The notes: generated from the sequence alone by a model not told the origin. A stretch of 64,000 nt of DNA from Pseudomonadota bacterium (GCA_018816555.1 JAHIVT010000097.1:43954-107953), one strand, 5' to 3'. Shown: positions 49,858 through 59,815, counted from the stretch's first letter. Made by a program: numbers and translations.

Positions 49858-51726
49858 TCAGCGCCGAAACGTCTGGTGCCATTGGTTCATAACCAAAAAA
49901 GAAAACAGGCGCCTGCTGTGGTCCTCCTTGCCAGTCGCATGTTGATTGAGCAGTCTCTCCACATAATCCTTTCTAATGATGTCCTGATCGTAAAGCCAGC
50001 TTGAAGCAAGCTGTTCACGACAGCGGGGTACCAATCCTGCCCCAAACCAACGTTTCGTGGGGACAGGGAAACCTTTCTTTTTCCTGTAAATGATGTTTTT
50101 TGGAAGCAGTGATTCCGTCGTTTTTTTCAAAATCAATTTTCCTTCACCATCATGCAGTTTCATGGCAGAGGGCAATGTCGCGGCATACTCGACCACTGTA
50201 TGGTCTAAGAAAGGCACCCGTAACTCAACGGATGTGGCCATGGTCATTTTATCCGCCTTCAGAAGAAGGTCGTCGACCAACCATGTCTTCGTGTCAACAT
50301 AAAGAAGCTTTGAGAGGAGATCCAATCCTGCTACTTTAGCAAAATACCCTTCAAAAATCTCGCCCAGATAATCGTTGTTAACCCAATACTCATTGAAATT
50401 ATCTGTATAGAGACGAGCCTTAATGTTTGGAGTAACGTCCGAAGATACACCGCGATATCTTTTTTCCACCCCGCACTCAGCCCAATCCAGGTATTTCAAA
50501 AATCGTTCATTATGAATCCAGCGCCGGGGAATTAAGCGGGAACCCAAACGCCAGGCAGCAGCTTTATCGAGTTTCAGCATGGTCTGGTAAATCCCATACC
50601 CCGCGAAAATTTCATCACTTCCTTCTCCGGACAATAATACCGTGGCATGTTCTTTTGCAAGCCGAGAAATATGGTAGAGGGGTATTGCCGCCGTTTCAAC
50701 GACAGGTTCCTCCATTTTTTCAACCATAAGGGGAATACTTTCGATAAAATCCGTATCACGGAGAATGAACTCGTGGTGGTCCGTGCCCAAGTGCGTTGCA
50801 ACTTGCCGCGCAAACGGGAGTTCGTTGGATGCTGGATCGTCCTCATATCCCACAGAAAAAGTCGCCACCTTCTTTGACGACGTCAAACAGGCCAAGGCGG
50901 TAATGACGCTGGAGTCCAGGCCACCACTAAGAAATACGCCCAACGGAACTTCGCTCATGAGATGGCTGGATACTACATCCTTAAGGAGCCCCCCCAACTC
51001 CTCCCTCGCCGTAAGGTCGGAAATCTTTATTTGCCTATCAAAACGCAAATCCCAGTACTGCCTCTCCCTTCCTATCCCCCGTTTGGACTCGACAACTAAG
51101 GCGTGGCCAGGTTGTAGTTTTAAAATATCACGGAACATTGTAAGTGGCGCTGGGACATAGCCGACGGTGAAAAACGCATCCAATGCCCGTAGCTCCACAT
51201 CTGGTTGGCCAAGGCCAGTTGCCAGAATGGAGGTTACCTGGGACGCAAAGGCAATAAAACCATTCCCAGCGCAATAGTAAAGGGGCTTGATCCCAAGGCG
51301 GTCACGCGCCAGGAAAAGACGCTCCCGCTTCTCTTCCCAGATTGCGAATCCGAACATGCCCTGTAACTTGTCAACACACTCTGGCCCCCATTGCTCATAG
51401 GCGACGAGGATCACCTCTGTATCCGAGTTCGTGCGGAAGGTATGGCCCAACGATTTGAGTTCAGTCATCAGTAAACGATAATTGTATATTTCCCCATTGA
51501 ACACTATCGCAATGCGAGATCCAGGCGACCCCTTGACAATGGGCTGCGCCCCACCTGCAACATCGATAATGCTCAGCCTTCGGTGTCCGATGCCGCAGGG
51601 ACCGCTGACAAAAAGGCCTTCGCCATCGGGGCCTCTAACAGACATCCGATCCATCATGTCCCGGATCATCTGCGGTTCTACTCGCCGCTCCCCCGAGTAG
51701 AAAAACACTCCACAAATTCCACACAT
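49858..51726 (-). CDS. Asparagine synthetase-like amidotransferase (exosortase-associated type)
   Basis: 622 aa. The N-terminal class-II glutaminase begins MCGICGVFF with Cys2; RGPDGEGLF and GIGHRRLSIIDVAGGAQPIV follow. The synthetase domain has PLGVFLSGGLDSSVITAL (PP-loop), LLSGEGSDEIFAGYG and VELRVPFLDH. Exosortase clusters regularly carry this amidotransferase, where it is thought to amidate a sugar acid of the polymer. That fits the uronic-acid pathways in this window. GGAG precedes the ATG. Confidence 0.9.
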   Translation of the reverse strand: MCGICGVFFYSGERRVEPQMIRDMMDRMSVRGPDGEGLFVSGPCGIGHRRLSIIDVAGGAQPIVKGSPGSRIAIVFNGEIYNYRLLMTELKSLGHTFRTNSDTEVILVAYEQWGPECVDKLQGMFGFAIWEEKRERLFLARDRLGIKPLYYCAGNGFIAFASQVTSILATGLGQPDVELRALDAFFTVGYVPAPLTMFRDILKLQPGHALVVESKRGIGRERQYWDLRFDRQIKISDLTAREELGGLLKDVVSSHLMSEVPLGVFLSGGLDSSVITALACLTSSKKVATFSVGYEDDPASNELPFARQVATHLGTDHHEFILRDTDFIESIPLMVEKMEEPVVETAAIPLYHISRLAKEHATVLLSGEGSDEIFAGYGIYQTMLKLDKAAAWRLGSRLIPRRWIHNERFLKYLDWAECGVEKRYRGVSSDVTPNIKARLYTDNFNEYWVNNDYLGEIFEGYFAKVAGLDLLSKLLYVDTKTWLVDDLLLKADKMTMATSVELRVPFLDHTVVEYAATLPSAMKLHDGEGKLILKKTTESLLPKNIIYRKKKGFPVPTKRWFGAGLVPRCREQLASSWLYDQDIIRKDYVERLLNQHATGKEDHSRRLFSFLVMNQWHQTFRR

Positions 51727-51770
51727 TCTATTAGATCTCCATACAAATCAGTAAGAAAACATAGGGGGTG

Positions 51771-52955
51771 TCAGCGAGTTGGCAAGTATACGTAGCGAGG
51801 TATTTCATAGTCTCTGTAACTGTTCGGATTCCCTGCCTTACCGTCTTCGGCAGCCCGGATGATGTTATACATCTCGCGAGCCGACACATAATGAAGAACA
51901 TATTCCTTACCGTCGTTGTATTTTTTCCCCAGATAATGAAACATATCATCACAGGGTTTTCCAAGGAGAGTGGGCCAGTCGAATTCATATACTCCATGTG
52001 TATGGATTTTGATGAAAATCCAGTTAGGTCTTCCAGGGATATGAATAGCCTTTCGAAGCCAGTAATCTATCCTCCCTGGTGTTGGTTTATCCCTCTCGCT
52101 GAGATTGGATTGTTCGATGCTTGGCTTCAAGCAATGAGTTCTCGACCGCCATCGGACGCCAATCGGACCCTGTACGAATATCAAGCCTTCCCTGCATGTG
52201 TTGCCGACTGAAATCTCGTGGCAAAATCTGTTATAACCCTTCGGGAACTTCGGTGTGCTTTGGCCATAAAAAAGTCGATTACAGAGCCGAGGTTGGGCCT
52301 CGTTTGACACCGGGAACGTGAAGTCTGCAAAACAGCCACATTGCTCCAATATGGTAATCTCATCATTTACTCCGCAGTGCTCGCTTCCTCCCAGGGAGTT
52401 GGCCAACGCCCAATCGCCGTGGATGAAGGCAAAACGGCGCTTTCCATCAGGGAGACAGAAAACACCAAATCGTGAAAACGATTCAATGCAGTCTAGAATT
52501 TTTTGTCTGAGAGAATTCTCATCATCAGGCCATGGTGGCTGGCGATCATGGTGAAGGTGCATCTCTATTTCACTAAATCCCTCACCGCATAATCGGACCA
52601 ATTTTTCCAAATGGTCATCAGTGTCATAATGCGGGGGGAAAAAAAAAGTATGCTGCGGATGGACGCCATCTGCATCCAAGTGTTTGCGGGCAAGCAGCGG
52701 ATAGCCCTTAACCCACCTGTTAACTCTTTTCCTCTGCTGCGCAGGTGGGGCACCGCCGTTCCCGGGTTCGAAATGATCGACGAAGGCAAATATAACGTGT
52801 ACAGGGCCTTCCTCCCGTTTCCGGGTGATCCGCTGAAGCCCACGAAGCAAATCTGAAGGAAGCCAGAACTGCATCTGCTTTTGGACGACCACCGATACGA
52901 TCCCCGCCAATCCAAGCATGCCCCCTGCAGCCGCTGCAATCCATACTGATTTCAA
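51771..52955 (-). CDS. NodB-like family protein of unknown specificity
   Basis: 394 aa if read from TTG 52955, which follows AGGGAGGGG; an upstream TTG at 52985 is also open. An N-terminal hydrophobic helix (AAAAGGMLGLAGIVSVVV) suggests secretion or membrane anchoring. The body has VIFAFVDHFEPGNGG (DH pair), HTFFFPPHYDTDDHLEKL, FSEIEMHLHHDRQPPW, RFAFIHGDWALANS and WIFIKIHTHGVYE. This resembles a divergent NodB or glycoside-deacetylase barrel with several metal-type His/Asp clusters. I do not recognise the exact family. Confidence 0.6.
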   Translation of the reverse strand: MKSVWIAAAAGGMLGLAGIVSVVVQKQMQFWLPSDLLRGLQRITRKREEGPVHVIFAFVDHFEPGNGGAPPAQQRKRVNRWVKGYPLLARKHLDADGVHPQHTFFFPPHYDTDDHLEKLVRLCGEGFSEIEMHLHHDRQPPWPDDENSLRQKILDCIESFSRFGVFCLPDGKRRFAFIHGDWALANSLGGSEHCGVNDEITILEQCGCFADFTFPVSNEAQPRLCNRLFYGQSTPKFPKGYNRFCHEISVGNTCREGLIFVQGPIGVRWRSRTHCLKPSIEQSNLSERDKPTPGRIDYWLRKAIHIPGRPNWIFIKIHTHGVYEFDWPTLLGKPCDDMFHYLGKKYNDGKEYVLHYVSAREMYNIIRAAEDGKAGNPNSYRDYEIPRYVYLPTR

Positions 52956-53070
52956 AATCCCCTCCCTATCGTAACACAAAATCAATCAACTGTTTTGGCC
53001 GCAAAAAAAAATCGCCACCGCAAATTGCAATGTTTTATTGGCAGAATATGTGCAAAAAAAACAGAAAAAA

Positions 53071-54189
53071 CTATACGGAACGGTAAAATTCCAAATAAGA
53101 TTGAATCATATGTCCCATCGTAAAGTGTTCCTCAATGGTCTTCTTGGCGTTGCCGGACAAGCGAGTTCTCAATCTTTGGTCAATTGCCAAGGCATGAATT
53201 GCTTCGCTGAAACCAGCCTTGTCGTCACAGTCAAAGAGCAGCCCATTTTGGTTGTGGCTCACGACCTCCAAACAACCCCCAACTGCCGAACAGACTACAG
53301 GAACCTCCATGCTCATTGCCTGTAGAAGCGTGTTCGGCAGCCCCTCCGCCCGCGAACAAAGGACAAAAACATCCATCATGGCAATAAATGAAGCTACGTC
53401 ATCGACATATCCTGTAAATATTACGTGTTTTTCCAGACCAGCAAGAATAACCAACTCTTGTATCTCCTGGAGCAGCGGTCCGCCGCCGACGCAAAGGAGT
53501 TTCGCCGATTGATCGGTTTGCACAAAATCTTTAAAGGCGTTGATTAAAAACGGATAGTTTTTTTCTACTCTAAAATTTGCCACGGTTCCAATAACAAATG
53601 AGCCTGTATCTATTTTATACTGCCGCCTTAATGCGAGTTTTTTGTACCTGAAGCAAGAAAATACGTTCCTGTCGAGTCCATTGTATATAACTTGAGATTT
53701 GCTGTTGTTGGGGATATACGGACTGAAAATATTCTTCACTTGCTTTGAATTATACACGAATCCGGCAGCAAACCGAGAAAGCATTTGCATTACTAATTTG
53801 TTGCGTTTGGAATAATTATGCATCAGATCGACTGCATTAAAGACAATTTTGGCCCGGCACCCAAACAAAATTTTTGCAATCACCGCCACCATAAGTCCCT
53901 TTAGGTCAAAAACATTAATAAGAGCAATTCCGTTTTTTCTCACGATAGTTGCCAGGCGAAATGCTTTCATAGGTTCAAGATATGCCTTCTTGACCGGAAG
54001 CACCTGAATGACTGCCTTGGTTTCTTGGAATTTTGGCAAGAGCCGAAGGTTGTTCGACAACACGCATATGTGCATCACGGCATTGTCTGGAAAATGTCGA
54101 GCGAAATCGAGCAGTCGTAGCTCCGGGCCACCCGGTTCTAAATCATAGATCAGAAAAAGAAGTTGGTCACGATTCTGCAAAGCGCTCAT
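53071..54189 (-). CDS. Glycosyltransferase family 4
   Basis: 372 aa. LLFLIYDLEPGGPELRLLDF at the N-terminus is typical of GT4 enzymes (GG.e..l). QVIYNGLDRNVFSCF, TVANFRVEKNYPFLINAF and the donor site SRAEGLPNTLLQAMSMEVPV follow. It overlaps the GT2 gene upstream by 4 bases (ATGA). Confidence 0.9.
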   Translation of the reverse strand: MSALQNRDQLLFLIYDLEPGGPELRLLDFARHFPDNAVMHICVLSNNLRLLPKFQETKAVIQVLPVKKAYLEPMKAFRLATIVRKNGIALINVFDLKGLMVAVIAKILFGCRAKIVFNAVDLMHNYSKRNKLVMQMLSRFAAGFVYNSKQVKNIFSPYIPNNSKSQVIYNGLDRNVFSCFRYKKLALRRQYKIDTGSFVIGTVANFRVEKNYPFLINAFKDFVQTDQSAKLLCVGGGPLLQEIQELVILAGLEKHVIFTGYVDDVASFIAMMDVFVLCSRAEGLPNTLLQAMSMEVPVVCSAVGGCLEVVSHNQNGLLFDCDDKAGFSEAIHALAIDQRLRTRLSGNAKKTIEEHFTMGHMIQSYLEFYRSV

Positions 54190-55256
54190 TTTCCAACGGA
54201 TGCTTGGTCAACAACGTGGGAAGGGATGCGCCTTCTCCGCCTCCAAATCGCTCTCAGTATTGAAATGGCAGAGGGGGGCAACCGGGCAATTAAGCCATAT
54301 AAAAGAATGGTCGAGTTCACTATGCCAAGACTTCTTAGCTTGGAATATATTTTGCGGGCTTTTCCATACTCGCCTTTGTGAAAATAATCCTTGATAAGCG
54401 TTTCTCCCCGAATCTTGTAGGCATTACGCATCGGCAGATACCGCGTCGGGTGAACTTCCGGGTATCTTTCTGCTATGCGGTCCAGATTGTCGAGCGTCCC
54501 GATGGGAACATCCACCCGAAAGGAAAGATTTGACGTATGCATCCTGCGGAGCAGGAGGGTTTCAGGGACAACTCCTATATGATGAGCATACGCAATTTTC
54601 AAATAGAAGTTCGTATCCTCTGCAGTTAGCAATGACTCATCAAAGCCGCCAACAATTCGCGCAATCTCGGTTCGCACAACAACTGAAGAAAGTGTTATAA
54701 TCGTATCACTTAGCAACTCATCGAAGATACGCCCGGATCGAGCATTTTGCGGAAAGTCTTCCATCACAGCCTTTTGACCGTCAATGAAATTCGACGTGAG
54801 TGAATAAACGAGTCCAGTCTCTCGGTGTGTTACGAGGTAGTCGATCTGCTTCTTCAGTTTACTTGGCAGCCACACATCATCAGCATCGAGGAAGGCGATA
54901 AATTCTCCTGTTGCCGCGTTGATACCCTTATTCCTGGCCTTGGCAGGACCGCCATTGGACTGCCGGATGTAAATAATGTCATCGCCAAGTTTTTTGATTA
55001 AGTTCGGTGTGTCGTCTGTTGACCCGTCGTCAATAACAATTATTTCTACAGGAGGGTATGTTTGGGCGCGGATGCTCTCCATCGCCTGGGTAAGGTATCG
55101 AGCGCAATTGTATACCGGAATGATCACAGAGACCAACCCCGTACTGCCGACACCACCATGGGACACCTCACCAATTCCATCTATTGCCGGAGATGTCGTT
55201 TGTCCAACGGACACATTTGCTCGACTTGTCACTTTCCGTTCATCCTTGCTTACCAT
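54186..55256 (-). CDS. Glycosyltransferase family 2
   Basis: 356 aa. A 40-residue N-terminal extension precedes VSVIIPVYNCARYLTQAMES. EIIVIDDGSTDDTPNLIKKL, GEFIAFLDADDVWLPSKLKK (DxDD) and GGFDESLLTAEDTNFYLKIA follow. Canonical GT-A enzyme. It overlaps the polymerase/ligase gene upstream by 7 bases, so transcription and translation are coupled in this part of the cluster. Confidence 0.9.
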   Translation of the reverse strand: MVSKDERKVTSRANVSVGQTTSPAIDGIGEVSHGGVGSTGLVSVIIPVYNCARYLTQAMESIRAQTYPPVEIIVIDDGSTDDTPNLIKKLGDDIIYIRQSNGGPAKARNKGINAATGEFIAFLDADDVWLPSKLKKQIDYLVTHRETGLVYSLTSNFIDGQKAVMEDFPQNARSGRIFDELLSDTIITLSSVVVRTEIARIVGGFDESLLTAEDTNFYLKIAYAHHIGVVPETLLLRRMHTSNLSFRVDVPIGTLDNLDRIAERYPEVHPTRYLPMRNAYKIRGETLIKDYFHKGEYGKARKIYSKLRSLGIVNSTILLYGLIARLPPSAISILRAIWRRRRRIPSHVVDQASVGK

Positions 55257-56497
55257 ACTTGGCTTAGAAAAACTTTCCAGCTCACAACAACGATAACTGT
55301 AGCAATAAGTACGTCTCTGTTCCAGAGTTTGCCCCGACTCCGTTCAGATTCAGGGAAATCCAGTCGAATCGAGGCCCCCAGTAAGGCCGCCATGACCAAA
55401 AACACGATATCATACGTCCTCGTCGAAAATATCGACCCCACCGCGTAGGATGAAAAAAAACCGACAAAGCCGGAATGATAGACTCTCATCTCCCCTGTAG
55501 AAGAGGTATATTCAGGTCGCTTCAGAAAGTGAAAAAGCGTGAAGAGTATTCCTACAAATGCATAGAGGCCCACAAGTCCGGTCTCGGCGCCGGCCCTCAC
55601 ATACGAATTGTGAGAATCTCGTTTATAGTATTCCCTGAACTGACCTTTTCCTACTCCGAGGAGAGGATGGTCCCGTAGCATCTTGCTGCCCGCGCTCCAA
55701 GCCTCCACTCTACCCATGGAAGATCTGTCATCACGGTAGCCCTCTGACTGTGCAACAAATGCGACTATCACCCCTACCGTACAGAACACTATGGCCGCAC
55801 GCTTCCATACCGGCCTTCGCGCCCACGCCAATAGCCAAAAAGCCAAACAGGTTGCAAGCGCCAATAAACCACCGCGGGACTTTGTCAGGTAAATACAATA
55901 GAAAGTCATTGCGAGAGCACCGGAGGAGATAAACCTGGTAATTAAGCCGGGTCCCTTAATCATCATTCCCAGAGCGAAGGGCACAATCAATACTACCGAG
56001 TATGCTAAATCGTTTGGGTTGTCGAAGTTACCTGCCCCACGAATCTGCCAGATCTGTTTGTCGGGCGCCCACAACATCCCTGCGCGAGTCAAATCAATAC
56101 CATGGGCCTGCAGCACTCCCATGGTTGCCACGCAAAGCATGCATCCAAGAATGATCAAAATTCCAATATTAAAGCGATACTTTGAATTAATAACTGTAAC
56201 CGTAAAAAAATAAATCAACAACAGTTTCAATTGCTCAAGAGATGTTGAAACAATATAATCAATCCAATGAGTACTGATAGTGGAGACGCAACACCAAATC
56301 AAAAAAAATGCAACAAACTTGTCAAGTTGGGTCCGAAACAGTTCTTTTTTCGTGTCGCTCAACAACCAGGTCATGAGCAGAACGGCCATAACGTAGAAGA
56401 CGATCCTCTCCCCCATGAAGGCCGGGACAAAATCCTGCGGTCGAACGATTATTAAAAAAAGAAAAAACAAGAGTCCAAGGAAAAGCACATCTATCAC
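55250..56497 (-). CDS. O-antigen ligase/polymerase-like membrane protein (exosortase-associated)
   Basis: 415 aa from GTG 56497. About ten TM helices surround the family's periplasmic loop: YLTKSRGGLLALATCLAFWL, RVEAWSAGSKMLRDHPLLGV, GKGQFREYY and DSHNSYVRAGAETGLVGLYA. This loop signature belongs to the Wzy/WaaL superfamily; the early VRPQDFVPAF is common in the exosortase A-associated ligase family. It would polymerise repeat units or transfer glycan to protein. Overlaps the FGGY kinase gene by 4 bases. Confidence 0.88.
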   Translation of the reverse strand: MIDVLFLGLLFFLFLIIVRPQDFVPAFMGERIVFYVMAVLLMTWLLSDTKKELFRTQLDKFVAFFLIWCCVSTISTHWIDYIVSTSLEQLKLLLIYFFTVTVINSKYRFNIGILIILGCMLCVATMGVLQAHGIDLTRAGMLWAPDKQIWQIRGAGNFDNPNDLAYSVVLIVPFALGMMIKGPGLITRFISSGALAMTFYCIYLTKSRGGLLALATCLAFWLLAWARRPVWKRAAIVFCTVGVIVAFVAQSEGYRDDRSSMGRVEAWSAGSKMLRDHPLLGVGKGQFREYYKRDSHNSYVRAGAETGLVGLYAFVGILFTLFHFLKRPEYTSSTGEMRVYHSGFVGFFSSYAVGSIFSTRTYDIVFLVMAALLGASIRLDFPESERSRGKLWNRDVLIATVIVVVSWKVFLSQVW

Positions 56498-57951
56498 TCA
56501 ACTGTGCGCGTCGGCGCCGCAGCCTTTTCTTTCCAGATTTTGTACTTCTGCCGATAGGCCTCGCCGCCCGCGGCATCTTCCATAGACATTGCATCTTTGA
56601 GCACAATCTCCTGGTTCACTCCAAGATACTCCCAGCCGAGGCCGGCGGCGCCCATAAGGGTGGCGTCCACACCTTCCGGCAGACGCCGTATCCCCGGGAT
56701 AACTGCGGACAGGATACGCCGGACAGCATCCAATCTCATGACCCCGCCGGAGGCTACGGGCGGAATGCTCGGGTCAGGGGGACCCAGCCGCTCCAGCATA
56801 TTGATCGAGTTAAACACAACACCTTCCAGCGCGGCCTGAAAAAGATCCAAAGGGACATGCTCTGACTGCAGTCCTGTAAAACCAGCTGCTGGACGCTGTT
56901 CCACGAGGCAGTCTCTCTCTGGATGGAGGAATGGTATAAAGAGGAGTGCAGGGTCTGAGCTGCGATCACGAAGGGCTACATCAAGGTCGGCCAGCAGGGT
57001 GGAGGCAGGAAAGAGGGTTCGCATGCACCAGTCGATCACTGTTCCTCCGTTGTTGCTCGCTTGGCCAACAACATACCGGTGGCTGTCGAGAGGATAGCAC
57101 CACACAGCCTTGTCCCTTTTGCGCATAGAATCCACGGCCGAACGGCGGGCCGCAGAGCTTGTCCCAATCGTTAGGCTTGCCGAGTTTGAGGATTTCCCCG
57201 TGGAGGCCCTGTGTGCCAGTGGGCCGTCCGCACCTCCGGCAAGCCACACGGTGTCGTTGGCGACCCCTTCCATCCTCACCCCTTTGGGCTGCCCATGGTA
57301 AACAACATCCTGGGTGTCAGCGAGTGCAGGCAGGCGAATAGGATCAAGATCGATGTAGTCGAGAACCTCCGAAGCCCATTTCCGTAACTGGACATTGAGA
57401 AGTCCGGAACCTGCGGCTACAGAGTGGTCTTCGACGCAGGCACCCGCAAGCTGCATGAGCGTATATGATTTGATTGAAACCGCTTTAGAAAATCTTCTAA
57501 AAAGTTCGGGCTCCTTCTCCCGATACCACAGGAGCCTCGCAAGGGGAATCGAGGGGGAGAGAATGCACCCCGTCTTTTGGTGCCAATGCTCATGTTCATA
57601 CATCTCTCGATACTGCTCGCACTGGGTTGTCGCCCTCGTGTCCATCCAGATGGAGAGCGGCGTCAGGGGCCGGCCTCGTTCGTCGAGGAGGACAAGACTG
57701 TGCATGGCTGCGGCTACTGTGACACAACGCACGGATGTACGCTGACCTGCTGTGCAGCGATTGATTACCTCAAGAACCCCACTTAGCACAAGCTCAGCGT
57801 CCATTTCGGCGGCTCCGGTCAGGTTGTCCTGCTGAAAACCGTAGTGCATCTGGGCGCTGCTGATTGCCAATCCGTTACTCGTAATCAAGGCCGCCCTGGC
57901 GCCACTTGTACCGATGTCGATGGCCAGAACTGTTTCGGGATGCGGGCTCAT
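56494..57951 (-). CDS. FGGY-family carbohydrate kinase
   Basis: 485 aa. AIDIGTSGARAALI at the N-terminus is the phosphate-1 loop. SIWMDTRATTQCEQYR (catalytic/sugar-binding Asp), GSGLLNVQLRKWASEVLDYI and SLTIGTSSAARRSA follow, then the C-terminal PPVASGGVMRLDAVRRIL and GVDATLMGAAGLG. The pattern is closest to gluconate/xylulose kinases. Presence in a polysaccharide operon, overlapping the polymerase gene, is unusual. It may salvage or prepare a sugar or sugar acid. Confidence 0.88.
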   Translation of the reverse strand: MSPHPETVLAIDIGTSGARAALITSNGLAISSAQMHYGFQQDNLTGAAEMDAELVLSGVLEVINRCTAGQRTSVRCVTVAAAMHSLVLLDERGRPLTPLSIWMDTRATTQCEQYREMYEHEHWHQKTGCILSPSIPLARLLWYREKEPELFRRFSKAVSIKSYTLMQLAGACVEDHSVAAGSGLLNVQLRKWASEVLDYIDLDPIRLPALADTQDVVYHGQPKGVRMEGVANDTVWLAGGADGPLAHRASTGKSSNSASLTIGTSSAARRSAVDSMRKRDKAVWCYPLDSHRYVVGQASNNGGTVIDWCMRTLFPASTLLADLDVALRDRSSDPALLFIPFLHPERDCLVEQRPAAGFTGLQSEHVPLDLFQAALEGVVFNSINMLERLGPPDPSIPPVASGGVMRLDAVRRILSAVIPGIRRLPEGVDATLMGAAGLGWEYLGVNQEIVLKDAMSMEDAAGGEAYRQKYKIWKEKAAAPTRTVE

Positions 57952-58057
57952 GAATGAGAGATTTTATCCGCCGGATGTTCGCCGAATTTGTGACGGATTG
58001 AGCCGATCACTCGCCGCTGTCTCATAGCATTTCTAATCACTGGCTTTCCCTCCACAC

Positions 58058-58669
58058 TCAGCTGATCAACACAGCTCGCACTGGTGAGCCATCGGCACCG
58101 GGAATAGAGAGGGGCAGGGCGACCAGCGTGTAATGCCCCTCTTTAACTGAAGCTAAATTTAAGCCCTCCAGAATTGTTACTCCCCGGCCAAGAAGGGCCT
58201 TGTGCACAGGATTCCCTTTGCTGCCGAAGGCCTCAATCGACAGATAGTCAATTCCGACAAGTTTGACACCCAAGTCAACAAGGTACTCGGCGGCACTGAG
58301 GGAAAGCGATGTGTAGTGAGAGCTAAAGACACTATGTTGCCATAGGTCAGAGTTGTCTGTCCGAAAGAGGATCCTTTCGACTCCATTTAAGTCACGCTCC
58401 CGGAGATCCTTAAGATCGATGGTTTTATTCCCTTTAAAATGACACACCAGGACTTCCCCCATAAAGACATCTAAAGGTATCTTTTCTGTCGTGAGCCCTC
58501 CTGGCAGTTGATGGAGCGGCGCGTCAATATGAGTTCCGGTGTGGGAGCCAAACGAAAAAACCGAAATTGTTGCGTCCCCTATTTGTTGAGAACTTGCAGT
58601 GAAAGGAGTCTCGCCCGGCCAAACTGGTGTCCCTTCAAACAATGGCACGGAGATATCAATGATTGTCAT
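58058..58669 (-). CDS. Cyclase-family protein (kynurenine formamidase-like fold)
   Basis: 203 aa with GAGGTG before the ATG. IDISVPLFEGTPVWPGETPF and GSHTGTHIDAPLHQLPGG carry the metal-binding HxGTHxDxPxH motif of the PF04199 cyclase family. VGIDYLSIEAFG and HKALLGRGVTILEGLNL follow. Characterised relatives hydrolyse N-formylkynurenine or close and open small rings. Its role beside a sugar kinase at the start of this operon is unknown. It is the most upstream gene of the minus-strand cluster. Confidence 0.88.
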   Translation of the reverse strand: MTIIDISVPLFEGTPVWPGETPFTASSQQIGDATISVFSFGSHTGTHIDAPLHQLPGGLTTEKIPLDVFMGEVLVCHFKGNKTIDLKDLRERDLNGVERILFRTDNSDLWQHSVFSSHYTSLSLSAAEYLVDLGVKLVGIDYLSIEAFGSKGNPVHKALLGRGVTILEGLNLASVKEGHYTLVALPLSIPGADGSPVRAVLIS

Positions 58670-59443
58670 TATTCACCTCGTCATTTGCTACTTTGAATCA
58701 GCAGTGTCCGTTAGAAAATTGCATTAAAAGGGTTTTGAAAAGTAGCTGATCTGGGCCAAGTTACAACTCTTCTTGACGCCATTTAGCATTTTTTGTCAAC
58801 TTCTCGCTATTGTTGATCATTGTCAAAATTTATCAGCTCAACTTGCGGAGTTGCCGATTAAGAGCAAATCTTAAATGATAACTTGTCGAAAATATTTAAC
58901 AATTAAAATGAAATACTCTTCGCTTCCTGATATATTGGCTTTTTGCGAAAAGATAAATAATATCAAGAAGGGAGAGCATAATTTTATTCTACCAATCAAC
59001 TTGAAATACAGCAAGAAGCAACGCCTGCAAAGTGCATAAAAACGTTCTTTGGCAACTTCTCTGTAGGCGCACTCATGAACCGGTGTGGTATTAAAGAAAC
59101 TAAAAAGGGGGTGTCTCCTCTGGCAATTCTTTGATGCGATTTTCCTGCTGGTTTTCCAGGGCCAGAATTTGATCACAACTTGAGAAGATGAGTCAAAGGG
59201 TTCAAGTTGCTGACTCGCGGCTGGAGTGAAGGCGCAACTTTTTTGTCACTTAATTTTGTTCTGCGAGCGTCGGCAAATACTGCCATCGGAATTCAGGGAA
59301 TCAAGAAAGCCCACGACAAGCGGACTTGTGGCAATGCCAGGAGTTGGTTGCCGATGTTGTCCGCAGATACAGATTTTGCCGGATGATGAGTTACGCCAAC
59401 TCCGGAAGTAAAGTATATGATAATGTTTACGAGAAATTAAATG
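58670..59443. other. 774-bp gene-poor stretch
   Basis: This lies upstream of the large minus-strand cluster and must hold its promoter, but I see no clear -10/-35 or -24/-12 site. A 101-codon minus frame (58871-59176) and a plus frame around 59226-59411 show no family features. Fragments such as ELVADVVRRYRF (plus, about 59340) hint at a decayed gene, but I cannot identify it. Confidence 0.4.
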
Positions 59444-59815
59444 TTACATGGTACTAGGAGGAAGAAGCGAGAAATTCTGAACCACAGCGACGGGCGCAGC
59501 ATAAGATTTGCTGTTCGAAGTCAGCTCTCCTTCTGCTGTTACTGCCGCAACAACAAAATAAATAGGGGTGCTGGCTATGCTGATATCGGCGCATGTCAAT
59601 GATGTGGCAGCTATATCGTTGGTCGAGCAAGCCAGCACTTTTGAAGACATATCGCTGCTGTATGAATAATACATCTTATAGCCGGTGATATAGCTTAGGT
59701 CCGCCATGGTCCAGTCTATGGTGACAGATTTTGTAGCACCTGAGGCTATGGTCGGGACTACTATGGCAAGAAGAAGTTGTGTAACAAGTAATTGAGCAAA
59801 AAAAATATTTTTCAT
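59444..59815 (-). CDS. Small secreted protein with fibronectin III-like domain
   Basis: 123 aa. A signal peptide (LLVTQLLLAIVVPTIASGA) is followed by one fibronectin III-like unit: VTIDWTMADLSYITGYKMYY, CSTNDIAATSLTCADI and PIYFVVAAVTAEGELTSNS. Two cysteines could form a disulfide. Similar in style to the C-terminal domain of the beta-helix protein at 44014. It probably binds carbohydrate or cell-surface material. A -24/-12-like promoter lies about 80 bases upstream. Confidence 0.75.
   Translation of the reverse strand: MKNIFFAQLLVTQLLLAIVVPTIASGATKSVTIDWTMADLSYITGYKMYYSYSSDMSSKVLACSTNDIAATSLTCADISIASTPIYFVVAAVTAEGELTSNSKSYAAPVAVVQNFSLLPPSTM

Noticed and set aside
58871..59176. 101-codon minus-strand frame in the gap before the cluster
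   Set aside because: Composition is cysteine/phenylalanine/arginine-rich without a family pattern or a ribosome site; probably random.
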